This document shows, piece by piece, positions 4,908 through 7,638 of a DNA stretch of 7,638 bases (its first letter is position 1; each line of letters opens with the position of its first letter). Made by a program: the position numbers and the translations under genes. The DNA is from Deltaproteobacteria bacterium. Its GTDB lineage: Bacteria; Desulfobacterota; Syntrophobacteria; B119-G9. Under the pieces are notes generated by a model that worked only from the letters and a program-made list of their open reading frames with translations, did not search any database and had not been told where the DNA came from. Where the stretch lies: positions 1-7,638 of the forward strand of contig QMLL01000069.1 of the NCBI GenBank assembly GCA_003646715.1. Reading direction: 5' to 3'.

Positions 4908-5708
4908 ATGAAGATACTGCTTGGGCCAGCCGGTTCTCCCACTGATTCTACGTTAGAGGGCGTCAGCGAAGTTAAAAAATTAGGTTTGCAGGCAATGGAG
5001 GTTGAGTTTACTTATGGGGTGCGTATGAGCAACACGCTTGCAAAAAAAGTCGGAGAGCGTGCTATAACAGAGAAAATAAAATTGAGTGTGCATGCGCCAT
5101 ACTGGATTAATCTAAACTCAACTGACGCTAAAAAAATAAAGCAGAGCAAGCAAAGAATTTTAGCATCATGCGAACGGGCGCATTATATGGGTGCTAGCCC
5201 CGTGGTTTTTCATGCCGCGTTCTACGGCAAAAAAGCACCAGACGAAACATATGATGTTGTTGCAGAGCAAATCAGGGATATGCAATCCTATATTAAAAAG
5301 AAAGGGTGGGATGTTAAGCTCGCGCCAGAAACAACCGGTAAGATTTCACAGTTCGGCACTCTTGACGAATTAATAAAGCTCGCCAAAGAAACAAAGTGTT
5401 TATTATGCGTCGATTTTGCGCATCTCTACGCGCGTAACCAAGGCAAAATAGATTATAAAAAAATTTTCGACAAACTCTGTAAACTAAAACATTTAAAGCA
5501 TCTTCACTCTCACTTCTCTGGTATTGAGTACGGACCAAAAGGAGAAAAGAACCATATGATTATGGACTCTAACCCTCCGTTCAAACCACTAGCGCGAGAA
5601 ATCCTGAAAAGAAAACAGAACATAACAATAATCTGCGAGAGTCCTGTGACGTGGCAGGATTCTATGCGAATGAAGGCCATATGCCAGGAACTTGGTTATA
5701 GTTTTTAA
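4908..5708 (+). CDS. nfo: Endonuclease IV family AP endonuclease (TIM barrel)
   Basis: This 266-residue protein of the AP endonuclease 2 / Nfo family would cut DNA 5' of abasic sites in base-excision repair, using a trinuclear zinc site in a TIM barrel. Likely metal ligands, by alignment to E. coli Nfo motifs, are H62 (VHAPYWINL), H102 (VVFHAAFYG), E141 (APETTGK), D169 and H172 (VDFAHLYAR), H202 (SHFSGIEYG), H216 (GEKNHM) and E244 (CESP). The bacterial D-x-H pair near the C-terminus is K214-N215-H216 here, so one Asp ligand is replaced. I recall an E-K-x-H form in archaeal relatives, so this may be normal for the subfamily. The length is slightly below E. coli Nfo (285). The start is the first in-frame ATG with a full first beta strand (MKILLGPAG). 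It is convergent with the minus gene ending at 5772. Confidence 0.9.
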   Translation: MKILLGPAGSPTDSTLEGVSEVKKLGLQAMEVEFTYGVRMSNTLAKKVGERAITEKIKLSVHAPYWINLNSTDAKKIKQSKQRILASCERAHYMGASPVVFHAAFYGKKAPDETYDVVAEQIRDMQSYIKKKGWDVKLAPETTGKISQFGTLDELIKLAKETKCLLCVDFAHLYARNQGKIDYKKIFDKLCKLKHLKHLHSHFSGIEYGPKGEKNHMIMDSNPPFKPLAREILKRKQNITIICESPVTWQDSMRMKAICQELGYSF

Positions 5709-5728
5709 GCTTTATAATGTTTTCTGAT

Positions 5729-5760
5729 GGTGGATTGGGTTTATATTCTCCTGTTCCACC
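5729..5760. repeat. Inverted repeat between convergent genes
   Basis: GGTGGA (5729-5734) and TCCACC (5755-5760) form a 6-bp stem with a 20-nt loop. It lies in the 63-bp gap between the endonuclease gene and the minus-strand gene ending at 5772. It could be a shared transcript-end structure, but no strong T run follows on either strand. Confidence 0.25.
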
Positions 5761-5771
5761 AAAAAGACTGG

Positions 5772-6047
5772 TCAAAGAAAAGAAGAAGTGAGACCGTAAT
5801 TTTTCATTTTCTTGATCAGTCTTTCAAAAATATCCGGCCGTGATGCCCACACCCCAAGATGATGTTCGCCAATATCATCAGGATTATAATTTTCAAGAAT
5901 AGCAATCCTCATTTTTTCAGGTGTTGACCAATTACATAACTTATTATTGCGAGAAAGGATTTCATAAAAACCTTTAGCTATTTTCCCGAGTTCTTTCTTA
6001 TTGAGATTTTCCGGGTTGTATACCGGCATGCCAAGGAAAACGTGCAT
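5772..6047 (-). CDS. Hypothetical protein, 91 residues
   Basis: I do not recognise this protein. It has a short hydrophobic beta-like start (MHVFLGMPVYNPENLNKKE), a helix at about residues 17-32 (KKELGKIAKGFYEILS), then NWSTPEKMRIAILENYNPDD at ~39-58. A GEHHLGVWASRP stretch at ~60-71 has two adjacent His and a Trp, followed by a basic helix (FERLIKKMKNYG). It is soluble, with no signal peptide or membrane segment. The sequence has a balanced, globular composition, which supports a real gene. The HH-x(3)-W pattern could be a metal or active-site motif, but that is speculation. A TATA-like box lies about 30 nt upstream of the ATG. It is 70 bp downstream of another minus-strand gene and converges with nfo. 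Confidence 0.7.
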   Translation of the reverse strand: MHVFLGMPVYNPENLNKKELGKIAKGFYEILSRNNKLCNWSTPEKMRIAILENYNPDDIGEHHLGVWASRPDIFERLIKKMKNYGLTSSFL

Positions 6048-6072
6048 AAAACCATCCTTAATATTTTTACTA

Positions 6073-6080
6073 CTTTATAG
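6073..6080 (-). promoter_or_regulatory. TATA-like box for the 91-residue gene
   Basis: On the minus strand this reads CTATAAAG, centred about 30 nt before the ATG at 6047. It predicts a leader of only a few bases and transcription separate from the upstream gene. An alternative AT-rich element (ACTATTTAAAG) is at 6090-6100. Confidence 0.4.
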
Positions 6081-6117
6081 TTTGAAAAACTTTAAATAGT
6101 TTCATCTATGCATACTT

Positions 6118-6795
6118 TCATCTGTACATATTGCCGTCTTTTTTTCTGAGCCAGTTGAGATATTTCTCGTATTTTTCAGTCATGACAGCGTACATCTTGT
6201 CATATTCTTTTTTAAGCACACTCCTAGAAACATCAAGAAGTTGTTCATTTAAAATCTCCACGATTGTCTGAAGATGCTTTTTATATGGACATTGATCGTC
6301 ATTTTTTTCCTCATACCATTTCTTCAAAAAATTTCCGAGAGGAATAATTATAAATGACCCAGCAGTTTCTATTACTGCTGACCTGAGCTTTTCTGGGTCT
6401 AAGTAACGCAAATCTCTTTTGTTTGGGTTTGTCAAAGACCACTTGTAACACTCTTCTGGAGTTTCATTAAAGAGTTTTCTAAGCTCAGCACCATATTTCA
6501 CGTCAGAAGAAGCCGTTAGAATTTCTGCACTTATTTTATTCATTGTTTCATGCAGAAAAATGAACATATCTTCTAACAGTTGATTAGAATGTTGCTGAAC
6601 AAGAGTTTTTGTCATATCCTCAAAATCTTCCGGGGGTGTTATATCAGAAATCTTTTTTGCTTTTGATATAGTTTCAGATAGTTTTTCTAGATTTTTTATA
6701 ATTTTATTCCAGCGCGGGGAAGGAAGATCTAAAATGTTTTCAAACGCCTTTTCTGGCAGCCTGTCCGTAAAAAATTCCTCAAAATCAGATTTCAT
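6118..6795 (-). CDS. Hypothetical helical charged protein, 225 residues
   Basis: The frame is open on the minus strand as far as an ATG at 7215, but the first 140 codons of that long frame are antisense to the epimerase gene and are not credible. The ATG at 6795 (protein begins MKSDFEEFFTDRLPEKAF) is chosen because a TATA box is centred 25 nt upstream, matching its neighbours. The product is about 225 residues, soluble, rich in Lys/Glu and predicted almost all helical. Heptad-like stretches occur at about residues 27-50 and 177-219. A less charged segment (VIETAGSFIIIPLGNFLKKW) lies at 141-160. It has only two Cys (~116 and ~169), not in a metal-binding pattern. I do not recognise the family. 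It is divergent from the epimerase gene, and the 91-residue gene follows 70 bp downstream. Confidence 0.72.
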   Translation of the reverse strand: MKSDFEEFFTDRLPEKAFENILDLPSPRWNKIIKNLEKLSETISKAKKISDITPPEDFEDMTKTLVQQHSNQLLEDMFIFLHETMNKISAEILTASSDVKYGAELRKLFNETPEECYKWSLTNPNKRDLRYLDPEKLRSAVIETAGSFIIIPLGNFLKKWYEEKNDDQCPYKKHLQTIVEILNEQLLDVSRSVLKKEYDKMYAVMTEKYEKYLNWLRKKDGNMYR

Positions 6796-6811
6796 GAACT
6801 TTATCTGTTCA

Positions 6812-6826
6812 CCATATTTTAAAAAA
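6812..6826 (-). promoter_or_regulatory. TATA box for the 225-residue minus-strand gene
   Basis: On the minus strand this reads TTTTTTAAAATATGG, with the core centred about 25 nt before the ATG at 6795. It decides the start of that gene against the far longer open frame. No Shine-Dalgarno sequence is present. Confidence 0.55.
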
Positions 6827-6853
6827 TTCTGTGTTTCAATCGTAATGCTTACG

Positions 6854-6864
6854 TTTTTTATATC
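6854..6864 (+). promoter_or_regulatory. TATA box for the epimerase gene
   Basis: TTTTTTATATC is centred 25 nt before the ATG at 6884, predicting a leaderless mRNA. It shares an 88-bp intergenic space with the divergent TATA box at 6812-6826, so the two promoters could influence each other. Confidence 0.55.
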
Positions 6865-6883
6865 TTGCTGAAAAAATAAGAGC

Positions 6884-7638
6884 ATGACTGAACGAGTAAT
6901 GGTGACAGGTGGTGGTGGTTTCATAGGGTCGCATTTGGTGAAAGCGCTGCTGAAACAGGGGTATGAGGTTTTTGTTCTGGACAGGCTTAATGAGACAAAG
7001 ATATCGTTGGATGGCAAGAAAGCCAATCTTATAAGTGCAGACATAACAGACAAAAAGCGAATAGATTCTGTCATCAAAGACACGGGAACCATTGACTTTG
7101 TTTTCCACTTGGCTGCGCAGGTTTCTGTGGCTTTTGGGGAGGCGAACCCAGAAGAAAACAGAAAGATAAATGTTGATGGGACAAGAAATATTCTGGATTT
7201 GGCTAAAGCCTGCAATGCAAAAGGATTCGTGTTTTTCAGTTCAGCTGCTGTCTATGGCGACGCGAAAAGTTTTCCAATTAAGGAAACCGACCCGACCGAA
7301 CCTATAAATCAATACGGATTATCAAAGCTGAAAGCAGAAGCCCTTTGCTTGAAATATACCAATTCTTTCGATGTTGTAATTATTCGGCCATTCAATGTTT
7401 ACGGCCCAAAACAAAAGCCCGGGGATGATGTCGTTTCGGTTTTTATAGATAAAATTAGCAAGGGTGAGCCTCTGACATTTTTTGGAGATGGCTCTCAGAC
7501 AAGAGACTTTATATTTGTTGACGATGTTGTATCTTTTTCTGTGTCTGTATTGAAAAACACACCTGTTCGCCAAGCTGTGTTCAATGTGGGAACAGGAAAA
7601 GAAACCACTATCAAAGAGTTAGCAGAGCTTCTGATGAA
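6884..7638 (+). CDS. NAD-dependent sugar epimerase/dehydratase, partial (C-terminus beyond right edge)
   Basis: This is an extended short-chain dehydrogenase acting on nucleotide sugars, closest in pattern to UDP-glucose 4-epimerase-like enzymes. The frame is open from ATG 6884 to the window end (251 residues). The Rossmann motif TGGGGFIGSH is at residues 8-17, with a Gly where Ala is usual. D33 (VLDR) would bind the NAD ribose. HLAAQVSV is at 75-82, SSAAVYG with the catalytic Ser/Thr region at 119-125, and the catalytic Y144-x3-K148 (YGLSK). RPFNVYGP is at 168-175 and GDGSQTRDFIFVDDVV, typical of the sugar-binding domain, at 201-216. Family members are about 310 residues, so roughly 60 are missing. 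The exact substrate cannot be read from motifs. The likely role is making activated sugars for glycans or surface polymers. The promoter is divergent from the 225-residue gene. Confidence 0.93.
   Translation, partial: MTERVMVTGGGGFIGSHLVKALLKQGYEVFVLDRLNETKISLDGKKANLISADITDKKRIDSVIKDTGTIDFVFHLAAQVSVAFGEANPEENRKINVDGTRNILDLAKACNAKGFVFFSSAAVYGDAKSFPIKETDPTEPINQYGLSKLKAEALCLKYTNSFDVVIIRPFNVYGPKQKPGDDVVSVFIDKISKGEPLTFFGDGSQTRDFIFVDDVVSFSVSVLKNTPVRQAVFNVGTGKETTIKELAELLM

Noticed and set aside
5717..5791. 24-codon plus-strand frame just after nfo (begins MFSDGGLGLYSP, ends in a Lys-rich tail)
   Set aside because: It is short and overlaps the end of the minus-strand gene by 20 nt. It has no TATA box at the right spacing and no Shine-Dalgarno sequence, and the inverted repeat at 5729-5760 explains part of it. 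It could be real but is not supported.
6796..7215. Upstream extension (140 codons) of the 225-residue minus-strand gene
   Set aside because: It is antisense to a clear epimerase gene, and the TATA box at 6812-6826 lies inside it, exactly 25 nt before the better start at 6795.
1..7638. CRISPR array, transposon or plasmid features
   Set aside because: No regularly spaced repeats, transposase-like protein, terminal inverted repeats of an element, or integrase site is visible. Apart from the unrecognised proteins, the content is housekeeping.

Overview
The window looks archaeal and is most like a small-genome DPANN-type lineage (Woesearchaeota/Pacearchaeota-like). That lineage call is inference from gene content and layout, not from a tree. 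The archaeal signs are a 23S rRNA with archaeal signatures, an archaeal-type RNase P RNA, a 50-residue Sec61-beta/SecG protein, and TATA-like boxes about 25 nt upstream of start codons with no Shine-Dalgarno sequence, which suggests leaderless mRNAs. Protein-coding flanks are AT-rich; the 23S gene is visibly richer in GC.

Layout. 1-506 (minus): 5' part of an unrecognised, highly charged protein that runs off the left edge, with a textbook TATA box at 526-538. 507-1098: no protein gene. It holds a cluster of inverted repeats (612-697), a compact foldable segment (about 809-913) with its own TATA-like box that may be an unknown small RNA, a perfect dyad (1026-1043), and a TATA box (1059-1067) that would start transcription almost at the 23S gene. 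About 1099-4046 (plus): a complete 23S rRNA flanked by a long terminal stem (1077-1095 with 4050-4068) and ended by a run of nine T. No 16S, 5S or tRNA gene is present, so the 23S appears to be a stand-alone transcription unit. 4220-4555 (plus): RNase P RNA, again with its own TATA box. 4668-4820 (plus): SecG/Sec61-beta. 4908-5708 (plus): endonuclease IV-family protein. 5772-6047 and 6118-6795 (both minus): two unrecognised proteins. 6884 to the right edge (plus): 5' part of an NAD-dependent sugar epimerase/dehydratase, divergent from 6118-6795 across an 88-bp gap with two face-to-face TATA boxes.

The genes do not form one pathway. They are a run of short, mostly monocistronic housekeeping units: ribosome (23S), tRNA 5'-end processing (RNase P), protein export (SecG), base-excision repair (Nfo) and nucleotide-sugar metabolism.

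The most striking observation is in the 23S rRNA. By ungapped by-eye alignment it departs from near-universal bases at several functional-centre positions: 2059, 2452/2453, 2503, 2552 and 2661 in E. coli numbering. The flanking sequence is intact, and at least one change elsewhere looks compensatory. These need checking against reads and relatives, but if real they describe an unusually derived peptidyl-transferase centre and sarcin-ricin loop.
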